Part shown: positions 52,907 to 61,317 of the stretch, piece by piece
How the letters are laid out: every line of letters starts with the position of its first letter
How positions within the stretch are numbered: position 1 is the stretch's first letter
Assembly: GCA_963702595.1 (NCBI GenBank)
Contig: CAVPDC010000020.1
Location: 1-64,000 of the forward strand
DNA from: JALORV01 sp963702595
Lineage (GTDB): Bacteria; Pseudomonadota; Gammaproteobacteria; Burkholderiales; Burkholderiaceae_F
DNA: 64,000 bases
Reading direction: 5' to 3'
Made by a program: the position numbers and the translations under genes
Notes under the pieces: generated by a model
What the model saw: only the letters and a program-made list of their open reading frames with translations
Told to the model about the DNA's origin: nothing
Database searches by the model: none

Positions 52907-53533
52907 ATGGCCCGCATGAAGTTCATCTGTGATGCCAACCGCTGCATCGAGTGCAACGGCTGTGTCACGGCTTGCAAGAACGCGAACGAAGTCCCCTGGG
53001 GCGTGAACCGCCGTCGCGTCGTCACACTCAACGATGGCGCGCCCGGCGAACGATCGATCTCGGTCGCCTGCATGCACTGCTCCGATGCGCCGTGCATGGC
53101 GGTCTGCCCGGTCGATTGCTTCGTCCGGAGTGAAGACGGCGTCGTGCTGCACGACAAGGATCAGTGCATCGGCTGCGGTTACTGCCTGTATGCCTGCCCG
53201 TTCGGTGCGCCGCAGTTTCCGCAGGCCGGCGCCTTCGGCGTGCGCGGCAAGATGGACAAGTGCACGTTCTGCGAGGGCGGCCCGGGCAAGGGCAGCGCGG
53301 AAGAGCAATACAGCAAGTACGGCGAGAACCGTATCGCCCAGGGCAAGCTGCCGCTTTGCGCCGAGATGTGCGCCACCAAGGCGCTGCTCGCCGGCGATGG
53401 TGATGTCATCGCGAATATCTTCCGCGAGCGGGTCACGGTGCGCGGCAAGGGTTCCGAAGTCATCGGCTGGGCCACGGCGTACGGAACGCCCAAGGCAGGG
53501 GCCGCGCCGGCAGCGACCGAAGGGAAGAAATGA
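52907..53533 (+). CDS. fdhB: Formate dehydrogenase iron-sulfur subunit FdhB
   Basis: A 208-residue four-cluster ferredoxin subunit. ATG 52907 has AAGGAG upstream. Cys sets: CIECNGCVTACK, CMHCSDAPCMAVCP, CIGCGYCLYACP and MDKCTFCEGG with LCAEMCATKAL. Takes electrons from FdhA to the cytochrome b subunit. Unlike E. coli FdnH it has no C-terminal membrane helix; this fits the FdhA-FdhB of Shewanella-like enzymes. Coupled to the next small gene by ATGA overlap. Confidence 0.93.
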   Translation: MARMKFICDANRCIECNGCVTACKNANEVPWGVNRRRVVTLNDGAPGERSISVACMHCSDAPCMAVCPVDCFVRSEDGVVLHDKDQCIGCGYCLYACPFGAPQFPQAGAFGVRGKMDKCTFCEGGPGKGSAEEQYSKYGENRIAQGKLPLCAEMCATKALLAGDGDVIANIFRERVTVRGKGSEVIGWATAYGTPKAGAAPAATEGKK

Positions 53534-53766
53534 TGCGCAAACTCGCCAAGTCAGCGGCCGTGCTCGCCGCGTTCGCAGTGGTCTTCGGCCTGTCGGCCTG
53601 CGGAGAGAAGAAGGTCACCTCCTACCAGCCGGGCAAGTACTCGGGCGCCCCGGTCACCGCGCCATGGGACTCGCCGCAGTACGGGGGCAAGCAGGCGCAA
53701 TGGGAGGCGGCCATCCAGGCGCGCACTCAGAACCAGAACGACTACTCACGCATACCCGCGAAGTAG
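53530..53766 (+). CDS. Small lipoprotein between fdhB and fdhC
   Basis: A 78-residue protein with signal peptide and lipobox LSAC (Cys about 24), mature part GEKKVTSYQPGKYSGAPVT to NQNDYSRIPAK. ATG overlaps the fdhB stop; fdhC begins 10 bases later. The region YQPGKYSGAP ... W..W is repeated in related clusters as I recall, but a role is unknown; a periplasmic link between FdhAB and FdhC is possible. Confidence 0.72.
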   Translation: MMRKLAKSAAVLAAFAVVFGLSACGEKKVTSYQPGKYSGAPVTAPWDSPQYGGKQAQWEAAIQARTQNQNDYSRIPAK

Positions 53767-53776
53767 GAGCCGCTCC

Positions 53777-54838
53777 ATGACGATTCTTTCGTGGCGGGCT
53801 GGGTTGGCTGCCGCCGTGCTGGCCCTCGCAGGCTATGCGGCCGCGCAACCTGCGACCCCGCAGCAGCAGGAAAGCGCGCGCCAGCAGGTTCAGCAGAGCG
53901 TAACCCAGCCCTACAACAATGCGCCGGTCTGGCGAGAAGTGCGCTCGGGCGATCCGGGCTTTACCCAGCTCGGCGCCGCGCCGGAGCAGGGGGTGCTGAT
54001 CCAGTCGCGTGGCGAAACGTGGCGGCAGGCACGCGTGCCGGCGTCTCTTATCGGCGGTCTGCTGGTTGCCCTGGCCATGCTGTCGCTGGGCGGCTTTTAT
54101 GCCATTCGTGGCTCGATACCCGTCGGCGAAAGCGGGTCGAAGATGATGATCCAGCGCTTCCGCCCGTCGGATCGTTACGCGCACTGGACCATGGCCATCG
54201 TCTGGGTGACGCTGGCCATCACCGGACTGATACTCACCTTCGGCAAGGTATTGCTGCTGCCGATCATGGGCCACACGCTCTATTCGTGGCTGGCCGCGGC
54301 GGCAAAGAACGTCCACAACTTCATCGGGCCGATCCTGATTGTCGGCGTCGTGTGGATGATCGCCCGCTACCTACGGCACAACTGGTTCAACAAGGAAGAC
54401 GTCGTCTGGCTGACCAAGATCGTCGGTAACCTGACCGGGCACGAGTACCCCTCGGGCAAGTTCAACGGCGGCGAGAAGATCGTGTTCTGGTTCGTGCTGG
54501 TGCTGCTGACCCCGCTGCTGATTGTTTCGGGCCTGGTGCTCAACTTCCCGAACTTCGGCCAGAGTCGAGCCACGATGCAGACCTTCAGCATCATTCACAT
54601 GGTGCTGGCTTATCTGGCGATTGCCATGGCCTGCGTACACATCTACCTGGGGACGATCGGCCAGAAGGGCGCCTACCGCGCCATGCGCGACGGCTATGTT
54701 ACGGCCGAGTGGGCCAAGCATCACCACGAGCGCTGGTACAACGACGTCAAGGCCGGCAAGGTGCCCGAGAGCCCAATGGTGTCCGAGGCTGCGGTGCCTG
54801 AGCCCGTCCGACAGGCGGTCCTGCTCTCAGTGAAGTAG
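53777..54838 (+). CDS. fdhC: Formate dehydrogenase cytochrome b556 subunit FdhC
   Basis: A 353-residue membrane subunit. A signal and Gln-rich periplasmic part (about 1-80, ending LIQSRGETWRQARV) precede five hydrophobic helices. Haem-ligand candidates are His in DRYAHWTMAIVWVTLA, HNFIGPILIVGVVW and IHMVLAYLAIAMACVHIYLG. The extended N-terminus is typical of this branch of FdhC. It passes electrons to quinone. It closes the FDH core. Confidence 0.93.
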   Translation: MTILSWRAGLAAAVLALAGYAAAQPATPQQQESARQQVQQSVTQPYNNAPVWREVRSGDPGFTQLGAAPEQGVLIQSRGETWRQARVPASLIGGLLVALAMLSLGGFYAIRGSIPVGESGSKMMIQRFRPSDRYAHWTMAIVWVTLAITGLILTFGKVLLLPIMGHTLYSWLAAAAKNVHNFIGPILIVGVVWMIARYLRHNWFNKEDVVWLTKIVGNLTGHEYPSGKFNGGEKIVFWFVLVLLTPLLIVSGLVLNFPNFGQSRATMQTFSIIHMVLAYLAIAMACVHIYLGTIGQKGAYRAMRDGYVTAEWAKHHHERWYNDVKAGKVPESPMVSEAAVPEPVRQAVLLSVK

Positions 54839-54864
54839 AAGTCATCGGATCAAACGGGGGAGTC

Positions 54865-55194
54865 ATGCTGAAGCACATCTTCATTGCCGCGTGTGCGCTG
54901 GCCTTTGCTGCGGCCGGAGTGGCCAAACTGCCGGCACCGACGCCCGAGCAGCAGGCAACAGCCGCGCTGAACGCCGCGAAGGCGGCCCACGCTTCCAAGG
55001 TCGACGCCTACACGCTGTGCATGTCGCAGACGAAGGTCGCAGAGTCCTACATCAAGGAGCAGAAGGGCGGCGGCAAGGTCTACACGCCCGAAACGACTCC
55101 TGCCTGCGTGAATCCCGGTCCGTTCGTGCCGCCCGCGGCTCCGGCAGCGGCTGCTGCTCCGGCGCAACCTGCCGCTGTGGCTGCCAAGAAGTAG
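54865..55194 (+). CDS. Small exported protein after fdhC
   Basis: A 109-residue protein with signal peptide (about 1-20, AAAGVAKL) and two Cys (TLCMSQTK; PACVNPGPF) that could form a disulfide. The end is Pro/Ala-rich (about 88-109). GGGGGAGT lies before ATG 54865. It follows fdhC by 26 bases and ends the operon before a terminator, so it likely belongs to the FDH system. Family unknown to me. Confidence 0.65.
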   Translation: MLKHIFIAACALAFAAAGVAKLPAPTPEQQATAALNAAKAAHASKVDAYTLCMSQTKVAESYIKEQKGGGKVYTPETTPACVNPGPFVPPAAPAAAAAPAQPAAVAAKK

Positions 55195-55214
55195 CGATCG
55201 CTCACCTCGCCATC

Positions 55215-55245
55215 CAAAGGCGCCCACGGGGCGCCTTTGTTTTTT
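55215..55245 (+). terminator. Intrinsic terminator of the fdh operon
   Basis: CAAAGGCGCC (55215-55224), loop CACGG, GGCGCCTTTG (55230-55239), then TTTTTT (55240-55245). A perfect 10-bp stem plus U-run: a textbook rho-independent terminator, 20 bases after the last gene. Confidence 0.93.
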
Positions 55246-55431
55246 GCTGCTCAAGCGTCCGGCAGTAGTACGGCGATCGTCTCTCTCTAAGCGAATCAAC
55301 CGGCGGTAATCCAGAGGTCGTACTGCACTGCCCGGAGGGGTCCGTTCGTCTGTCAGGACGATAAACATCGGCCTGGTGCGTGCCGATACTCCTGATGAGG
55401 GGCGCCTGCTACGTGCCCCGTGGAGGCCACG

Positions 55432-55542
55432 ATGACCCAGTCCGACGACGATCGCCTCGTTCCGTTCGGTGACATTCCGGTGTTTGCAGGAATGTGGTCT
55501 CTGGTCGCATTCGTAGTTCTCGTCACCGCCGTGTGCATGTAG
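55432..55542 (+). CDS. 36-residue single-helix membrane peptide
   Basis: ATG 55432 is preceded by GGAGG at seven bases (GTGGAGGCCACGATG). The product starts MTQSDDDRLVPFGDIPVF and has one membrane helix (AGMWSLVAFVVLVTAVCM). No family recognised. It lies alone between the fdh terminator and the metalloprotease gene. The strong ribosome site and helix make it credible, but it is only 36 codons. Confidence 0.5.
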   Translation: MTQSDDDRLVPFGDIPVFAGMWSLVAFVVLVTAVCM

Positions 55543-55587
55543 CGGGCGCGGTCGGTGCAGGCCGCACCGCGGTCGGGACGGAAATCC

Positions 55588-55980
55588 GTGTTGAGGATCT
55601 GGACCGCGGGGCTGCTCGTCGCAGCGGCACTTGCAACGCCTGCGTGGGCGCAACCGGGTAATCGGCCGTCTGCACCCTCCAAGCCACCGTTCCCCGCCGT
55701 TGAACTGCCGGAGAAGGCGCGCGGCCAGCGCGCCATCGACCTGCTTGGCGGTCCCGCCTCGGCGCCGTCGTTGACGGCTTCGGGCAGCCTTGCACCGCTC
55801 GATCAGACCTTCACGCTGCACAGCCGGCCGGGGTCGAAACGCACGATCTATCTCAATTTCAAGGGCGCGACGCTGACCAACACGGCCTGGAACACCTCCA
55901 CCAGTCCCACGATCACGGCGCTCCCCTTTGATACCGACGGCGTGCCGTACTCGTTCAGCACCGCTGAGCTCGAACGCATC
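55588..55980 (+). pseudogene. N-terminal part of an exported zinc metalloprotease-like protein, truncated by the C-rich tract
   Basis: Start at GTG 55588 (another GTG at 55555). Signal peptide VLRIWTAGLLVAAALATPAWA. Mature part: FTLHSRPGSKRTIYLNFKGA, then FDTDGVPYSFSTAELERI. This is the usual beginning of a reprolysin-like or matrixin-like bacterial metalloprotease, in which the line continues Q-Y-I-W-Q-R. Here one C is missing near 55979; with it the reading becomes RIQYIWQR and then the sequence collapses into C-rich low complexity. The catalytic HExxH region is absent. Confidence 0.7.
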
Positions 55981-55989
55981 AGTACATCT

Positions 55990-56155
55990 GGCAGCGCTCC
56001 GAGGCCCCTCTTCCTCCCCCCCTCCCTCTCCCCCCCCCCTCCCCACACCCCCCCCTCCCCCTCCCTCTACAAACCCTGTTCCCCAACCCCCCCCCCCCCC
56101 CCCCAGACCCCCCCCCAAAACCCCCCCCCCCCCCCCCCCCCCTCCCCCCCCCGCG
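55990..56155. repeat. Cytosine-rich low-complexity tract, probably a sequence artefact
   Basis: About 165 bases nearly all C with scattered T, A and a few G; runs of 16 to 24 C occur toward the right. The left flank is protein-coding with a base missing, and the right flank enters the end of the MBL-fold gene at once. No bacterial gene would look so. Best explained by poor sequence or joined contig ends. Confidence 0.85.
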
Positions 56156-56163
56156 GGCGCGGC

Positions 56164-57099
56164 TTAGCTGTCTCGATTGGCCACGATGCCGTCGTGCCAC
56201 TCGGCGGCGCCGACCGCGACCAGTTCGTGCACGCTATTCGCAATCATTTCATCGAACGGCTGCCGGAAGTAGCGCTCGTTGACCACTGTGAAATAACGCG
56301 CGCCGGCCAAGTGCTGCACCAGGCGGTCGAACGGCAGCGAGCGCACATCCAGCAGGTAGAACTTGATCAGTACCTTCGCCACCTGCCGCGCATTGCGGGC
56401 AGGATTGGCGGCGAGGGCTTCGAGGCGCTTGCGTGCATGCAGCAGCGCGGCGGGCACATCCTCGAACGGTGAGCCGTGTCCGGGGATGACGAGCTTCGGG
56501 TCGAGACCGGCGATCAGATCGAGCATCGCACCCTGTTCGGCAAAGCCCGAGTCCCCTTCGATTTCCGGAAAGATCGCGCCGAACCCGTGCTGCCACAGGG
56601 CATCGGCTGAAATGAGCACGCGGTCGGCGGAGTCCCACAGCACGATCGAGTGTGGATCGTGGCCGGGCGCCGCGAACACCTGCCAGTCGCGTTCACCCAT
56701 ATGCACGGTCTCACTGGGCTGCAGTACGTCGTCGTGGGCGAATCGCTCGCACTCCTGACCGGTTGCGCGGAAGCTCAGGCGATCCTCATCCCAGCGCGTG
56801 ACGGCACCGGCGTCGCCGGGTGGTATTGCGATGCGCGCGCCGGTGGCGCGCTGCACGTGCGCATTGCCGCCACAGTGGTCCGAGTGCAGATGCGTATTGA
56901 GGATGCGCGCGAGCTTCCGTCCGCCGAGTGCGCTCTGCACGAGTGCCAGCGTCTGCGCGCGGTGGCTGACGTACCCGGTGTCGACCAGGGTTGCCGTCTG
57001 GTCATCGTCGTACAGGAGGACATTGTTCGATGACAGCCAGCCGCGCTCGAAGACTCGCATCGTCGGCGGGATCGGCGCGGAAGTCGCGGTCGTCTGCAT
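56164..57099 (-). CDS. MBL-fold metallo-hydrolase
   Basis: A 311-residue metallo-beta-lactamase-fold protein. ATG 57099. Metal motif THLHSDHCGG at about 72, then AAPGHDPHSIVLWDSADRVL (third His, then Asp in LISADALW) and LVIPGHGSPF at about 210 with the last His. C-terminal helical extension HARKRLEALAANPARNARQV is typical of a family of hydrolases related to glyoxalase II or quorum lactonases. Substrate unknown. 20 bases after a DUF1289 gene. Confidence 0.88.
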   Translation of the reverse strand: MQTTATSAPIPPTMRVFERGWLSSNNVLLYDDDQTATLVDTGYVSHRAQTLALVQSALGGRKLARILNTHLHSDHCGGNAHVQRATGARIAIPPGDAGAVTRWDEDRLSFRATGQECERFAHDDVLQPSETVHMGERDWQVFAAPGHDPHSIVLWDSADRVLISADALWQHGFGAIFPEIEGDSGFAEQGAMLDLIAGLDPKLVIPGHGSPFEDVPAALLHARKRLEALAANPARNARQVAKVLIKFYLLDVRSLPFDRLVQHLAGARYFTVVNERYFRQPFDEMIANSVHELVAVGAAEWHDGIVANRDS

Positions 57100-57119
57100 C
57101 GTCGCCGGTGTGCCCGGCC

Positions 57120-57320
57120 TCAGGGCCGGCCGCGGCGCGCTGCGATCCGCTGCCACACCGCCTGCTTGTCCGCGTCCGAGTAGCGGCTCCAGTTGGCGAT
57201 CTCGTCGATCGTGCGCGCGCAGCCCTCGCACAGTTGCGTGAGGGAGTCCATGCGGCACACCGAGATGCACGGCGATGCAACGGGAGGCGCGGGAAGGAAA
57301 GAAGTGTCGGGGTCGGGCAC
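57120..57320 (-). CDS. DUF1289 small cysteine-rich protein
   Basis: About 66 residues, starting at GTG 57320 (GTG at 57350 also in frame). The pattern SPCISVCRMDSLTQLCEGCA then IANWSRYSDADKQAVWQRI is DUF1289, a short protein with four conserved Cys that probably bind a metal. Function unknown. Next to an MBL-fold gene on the same strand. Confidence 0.85.
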   Translation of the reverse strand: MPDPDTSFLPAPPVASPCISVCRMDSLTQLCEGCARTIDEIANWSRYSDADKQAVWQRIAARRGRP

Positions 57321-57474
57321 GGGTCGATTTTCGCATGACGCTCGATGCACCCACTGTCGCTCCCCGTTAGGAAACTCTTACGGTTCACTTAGCCTAGATT
57401 TAGCGACGGTCCGGTGCGTCGTTTCCTACAGTGGCGGGAAGTTCAGATTCCCGATTCCCAACCAGGAGAACACG

Positions 57475-57819
57475 ATGAACCCGACTCAGCGCCATAACAT
57501 CTACGTCCTGATCCACAAGGCCCTGAGGGCCTGCATGTCCGACACGCTCGTTGCGGTGGGCCGCATGGATCCCTATGTCGCATGCGAGGTCACCTCGACG
57601 GCGGCGCTGGTGCGGAACCTGCTCGAGTTCGCACACATCCACCTTCAATCCGAGGAAAACTGGTTTCACCCCGCCCTCGAGGCGCGTCGGCCCGGCAGCA
57701 GCGCGGAGACGCGTGCCGATCACCTGCAGCACCGCGAGGCATTCGCAATGCTCGAAACCTCGTTGCGGGCGGTGGAAGGCAGCGCGGGCCCCGCGCGCGA
57801 GGTGGCGGCCTTGCGCTGA
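57475..57819 (+). CDS. Hemerythrin/HHE-like cation-binding protein, probably truncated by a frame error
   Basis: ATG 57475 after AGGAGA. A 114-residue product: HNIYVLIHKALRACMSDTLV, then FAHIHLQSEENWFHPALEAR and DHLQHREAFAMLETSLRAVE, giving the first His/Glu ligands of an HHE four-helix bundle. It stops at LR where relatives continue with a second helix pair. Downstream in another frame there is LLFVGQLAHEW and then H-M-x-x-x-E-T, which could be the rest of it. Length is too short for a complete bundle (usually 170-190 residues). Confidence 0.6.
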   Translation: MNPTQRHNIYVLIHKALRACMSDTLVAVGRMDPYVACEVTSTAALVRNLLEFAHIHLQSEENWFHPALEARRPGSSAETRADHLQHREAFAMLETSLRAVEGSAGPAREVAALR

Positions 57820-58109
57820 CGCTGCTGTTCGTGGGACAACTAGCACATGAGTGGAGGAGAAACGGACGCTGATGAGTGTAAGCGAAGGGAGATCGGAGTG
57901 AAGGGAGCATCGTGGGTGCACACGCGGCGAGACGATGGCGATGCGTGGATGCTGGGCGGAGTGGGACGGGCGCCTCTGGGGTGCGGCGACGCGCGGCTGC
58001 GTGAAGCGACTCGCCGTGCGCGCCTGAGCGCGGGACTGGGCGAACTCGAGGGCGTGTTGGGTGCGAACGATGTCGCCGTTCACGCGCAGGCTGTCGAAGT
58101 CGATCTGGC
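57820..58109. other. Unassigned stretch, low sequence confidence
   Basis: Between the hemerythrin stop and the GAF gene end. Both strands show frames of medium length, but none matches a family cleanly. Part may be the missing hemerythrin C-terminus. No repeat or hairpin stands out. Confidence 0.4.
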
Positions 58110-59395
58110 CTAGCCGACTTCGGTCAAGGTCAGTGGCCGCTGGACCGCCAGGTGGAAGCGGCCGCGCCCCGTCTTCTCGATGTGGATGTCGGGTCCGCGT
58201 TCCTGCAGGCGCCGGACTAGCAGGATCAGCCGAGCCTCGAGGTTGTCGGTGATGTCGGGCAGGCGGATCGACGGATCGAGGCGCAGCTCGCGGTTGGTGA
58301 AGTCGGTACGCCCTTCGACCAGGAAGTCGCGCACGAGCTTGCGGAAATGGCGCCGGCGACCCTTGATCAGGTACTCGTCGCCGATGAAGACGCTGTGGTC
58401 CGCCGCGTAGTGGCGGACGACGAGCGGGTCGCGCGGTGCGGGGCGTGCTCCGCGTGGGCGGGCCGTCGTCCGACGCATCGGCCGCCTGTTGCAGCACGAC
58501 GATGGTCGCCCCGAGCTGGGCGCATTGCCACCAGCGCGTCCTCGTCCTCCCAGCTGAAGCGCGCTTCCTGCGGGCTCTCGACGAACAGCACGCCGACGCG
58601 TGCAACCGCTACGCGCAGCGGAACGGCAGCTGCGATCCCGGCGTGGGCAGGCCTGGCAACGGGATCTCGGTTCGAGCAGTTCGGCCAGGCCATGGCGCTC
58701 GGCGCGCTCGCGCATCGTGCGGCTGTAGGCGTACTCGCTGGTGCCGTGCGTATGCGGATCGCCGTGCCCTCGCGCGCCGCGACACCGATGACGCCGTGGC
58801 CCAAGCGATCTCGGACCCACGCCCGAGGCGGAAGCGCGGCTTGCACCGTGAACAGTCGCCGTGGCTGCGGTCGATCAGCTCACCATGGCGTGCGCATGCC
58901 GAGGTCTGATTCCAGCCGCGAGTGCGTCGTCGAGGATCGTGTCAGGTCCGACGCGCTCGCGAGCAGCGTGAACATGCCGCACCGCTCCGAGCAGGCCGCG
59001 CGCGCGGGCGGCGGCCCCAGCTCCGCGCCGGCAGGTGCCGATGCCGAGCACCTCGTAGACATCCGCTCCCTGCAGCTGAAGACACGGCCATGCCCGTGTG
59101 CGAGCGATGCCGGCCAGGTGCGCCTCATGCGCTCGAAGAGTCCGCCGAGGTCCGTCCGCAATAGCGGACCTGCAGTACAGGCGGCGGCCGTGTGCGGATC
59201 GAGCAGGTAACCGTGGCCGCGGATGGCGAGGATGCTCGCGGGTCTTGTTGAAGAACTGGAACGACAGGCGACGTGGCGCCGGTCGACTAGTGGACCTGGA
59301 GTAGGTCAGGTCGGCACGCCACGGCGGCCAGGTCGCGACCAGGCTCGGCACCACGCCTTCCAGGCAGGGCGGATCGATTCGAGCGACGGCGTCAC
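58110..59395 (-). pseudogene. Flavin-oxidase-like plus GAF domain protein, many frameshifts
   Basis: Assembled from several frames, the minus strand spells a protein of about 430 residues: PPOX/flavin-reductase-like N-part (CLEGVVPSLVAT, LSFQFFNKTRE, LLDPHTAA), LQGADVYEVLGIGTC, a GAF domain (SERVGP, DTILDDALAAGI, LGHGVIGVAAREGT, SEYAYSRTMRERAE) and a C-terminal DNA-binding-like end (GDEYLIKG, FTNRELRLDPSIRLPDITDN, HIEKTGRGRFHLAVQRP). Only the last 110 or so residues are in a single clean frame. I count at least eight frame changes, so this is low-quality sequence or a decayed gene. GTG start at 59395 overlaps the upstream stop (GTGA). Confidence 0.7.
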
Positions 59396-59826
59396 GGCAG
59401 CGCCGGACAGTCGGGCCCGGCGCGCGGGCCGGGGTCTGGGCGAAGCGCTGCTCGCGCGAAGCGACGGTTGCACCTGCGCGGTGCACTCGAACACCTTGCG
59501 GATCCACCGCGTAGCGAGGGGCAAGTCGGCGACGGAGGTCGTGGGAGGGGGGGGGGCGCGTTTTCGCCCTTGATTTGAAGGCTCCGATGCGTGTGCGGTT
59601 CGCTGAACACTGCCGCGACCAGTCCAGAGGCACGGACATCGGCCAGCAGTCGCTCGGCTTGGCGTGCCACGACGAAGACCGTCATCCGCTACGAGGCTTC
59701 GTGTGTGCGAAAGCCCACGCAGCGCACGACCGACGGAACATGGTCCGCGTTGCGCGAGGCCACCGAAGCCATCACCCGATGCTGCAGAAACTCCAGCACA
59801 TCGTCCGTGAGGACGCGCTCGCCCAT
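59392..59826 (-). pseudogene. Pyridoxamine 5'-phosphate oxidase-like protein, disrupted
   Basis: From ATG 59826: MGERVLTDDVLEFLQHRVMA, then ASRNADHVPSVVRCVGFRTH, an in-frame TAG near 59687, MTVFVVARQAERLLADVRAS and AAVFSEPHTHRSLQIKG. After that a homopolymer run of about 11 C (plus strand G, near 59547) shifts the frame; the end carries FAQTP and PGPRAG like family tails (FAQTPGPRAG). Probably a split-barrel flavin-binding protein of about 150 residues. It overlaps the GAF gene by four bases, a pair that is conserved as I know it. Confidence 0.65.
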
Positions 59827-59831
59827 GATAG

Positions 59832-60260
59832 TCACCGTCCCCTGGCTTGCCGCTTCGAGCTCAGCCGCTCGTTGAAGCGGTCGACGTCGATGACGAAGCG
59901 CTCGTGCGTGCCTTCGGAAATGAGATCGTGTCCGTCGTGGGCGCTCGCCTGGAAGCGCACCCGGCGGCCCTCGACTTCGATGACTTCACAACGGACCCGG
60001 ATCGTCAGGCCTGGCGGGGTGGCGGCCAGGTGCGAGAAGCTGACATGGGTGCCGAGCGACTGCTCGCGCGGCCAGTCAAGATACGGCTTGATCGCCAGCT
60101 GGCACGCACCCTCCATCAGCCCGACCAGGAAGCCGGTGGCAAAGACCTCCGGCATTTCGCTGAATTCACGCCACTCGGGATACAGCTTAGGCACCGTCTT
60201 GCTGTCCGGGACGGTGTAATCGAAGACGAAGCTGATCCCTGGTTTCAGATCGGGGCTCAT
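59832..60260 (-). CDS. Hotdog-fold thioesterase (FlK-like)
   Basis: A 142-residue acyl-CoA thioesterase of the fluoroacetyl-CoA-thioesterase-like group. The presumed catalytic set: Thr in FATGFLVGLMEGAC, Glu in MEGAC and His in HVSFSHLAATPPG. The end ISEGTHERFVIDVDRFNERL is typical. Substrate unknown. It is divergent from an aldo/keto reductase gene and stops 5 bases before the disrupted oxidase gene begins. Confidence 0.85.
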   Translation of the reverse strand: MSPDLKPGISFVFDYTVPDSKTVPKLYPEWREFSEMPEVFATGFLVGLMEGACQLAIKPYLDWPREQSLGTHVSFSHLAATPPGLTIRVRCEVIEVEGRRVRFQASAHDGHDLISEGTHERFVIDVDRFNERLSSKRQARGR

Positions 60261-60405
60261 TGGGTTGTCTCCGGCGAGCGCCGATTCTAGGGCCTATTGC
60301 CGCTGGCAGAATGCACAAGTTTGGAAAGCGACGCACCGCCGGCCACTGGCGGCGCGCTGCCCACAAGGAACAGTCACACGGTGTTCGGTCCTCTGTCAGC
60401 AGAAG

Positions 60406-61317
60406 ATGTCACTTGAAAATCCACGGCGTCGCCGCTTGCTCGGCGTGGCGGCAGCGGCGGCGCTGTCGCGTCCCGCCGGGAGTGCTGAAGAGGTCGTCAC
60501 ACGGCCAATTCTGCGCAGCGGTGAGCAACTGCCCGCGGTAGGCATGGGCACGTGGCTGACGTTCGACATCGGACGCGGTGCCTTCGACCTGGCGCGCCGG
60601 CGTCAGGTGCTGCAGGCCTTCTTCGCCGGCGGTGGTCGCGTCGTCGATTCCAGCCCGATGTACGGGCGGGCGGAGGGCGTCCTTGGCGAACTCCTGCCGC
60701 AACTGCCAGACGCGCGCCGGAGCTTTTCCGCAACCAAGGTCTGGACCACCGGCCGCGACGCTGGCGTGCGTCAGATGCAGGACTCGCTGCGACTGTGGGG
60801 CCTTAGCCGCTTTGATCTGATGCAGATCCACAACATGGTCGACTGGGAAGTCCATCTGCCGACGCTGAAGGAATGGAAGGCCCAGGGACGGATTCGCTAT
60901 ATCGGCATCACCACGTCGCACGGTCGCCGTCACGACGCACTCGAGGCGGCGATGCGGCGCGAGGACTTCGACTTCATCCAGCTCACCTACAGCCTCGCCG
61001 ACCGCAGTGTCGAGCGGCGGCTGCTGCCGCTGGCGGCGGAGCGCGGTGTGGCGGTGATCGCCAACCGCCCGTTTGACGGCGGCGCGCTGGTCGATCGGCT
61101 GAACGGATCCCGCTTGCCGCCATGGGCGGCCCGGATCGGTTGCTCGAATTGGGCGCAGGTCTGCCTGAAGTGGATCGTCGCGCATCCGGCGATCACCTGT
61201 GCGATTCCGGCCACGACGAATCCCGACCATGCGCGCGAGAACGTCGGTGCACTGCGCGGGCCGTTGCCCGATGCGGAGCTGAGGCGCACGATTGCCAGCC
61301 ATGTCGCCGGCCTTTGA
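60406..61317 (+). CDS. Exported aldo/keto reductase
   Basis: A 303-residue aldo/keto reductase starting at ATG 60406. The N-terminus MSLENPRRRRLLGVAAAAAL resembles a twin-arginine signal, so the enzyme is probably folded in the cytosol and exported. Catalytic set: Asp and Tyr in VVDSSPMYG, Lys in SATKVWT, and His in LMQIHNMVD. Cofactor would have to be bound before export. Its 3' end overlaps the CDP-alcohol phosphatidyltransferase start. Confidence 0.87.
   Translation: MSLENPRRRRLLGVAAAAALSRPAGSAEEVVTRPILRSGEQLPAVGMGTWLTFDIGRGAFDLARRRQVLQAFFAGGGRVVDSSPMYGRAEGVLGELLPQLPDARRSFSATKVWTTGRDAGVRQMQDSLRLWGLSRFDLMQIHNMVDWEVHLPTLKEWKAQGRIRYIGITTSHGRRHDALEAAMRREDFDFIQLTYSLADRSVERRLLPLAAERGVAVIANRPFDGGALVDRLNGSRLPPWAARIGCSNWAQVCLKWIVAHPAITCAIPATTNPDHARENVGALRGPLPDAELRRTIASHVAGL

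Noticed and set aside
55990..56155. C-rich tract as an i-motif, G-quadruplex or functional repeat
   Set aside because: A missing base just before it and interruption of a conserved protein make artefact far more likely than function.
57400..58605. 401-codon minus-strand frame over the hemerythrin and GAF regions
   Set aside because: It combines antisense of hemerythrin with out-of-frame GAF sequence; only short pieces make sense.
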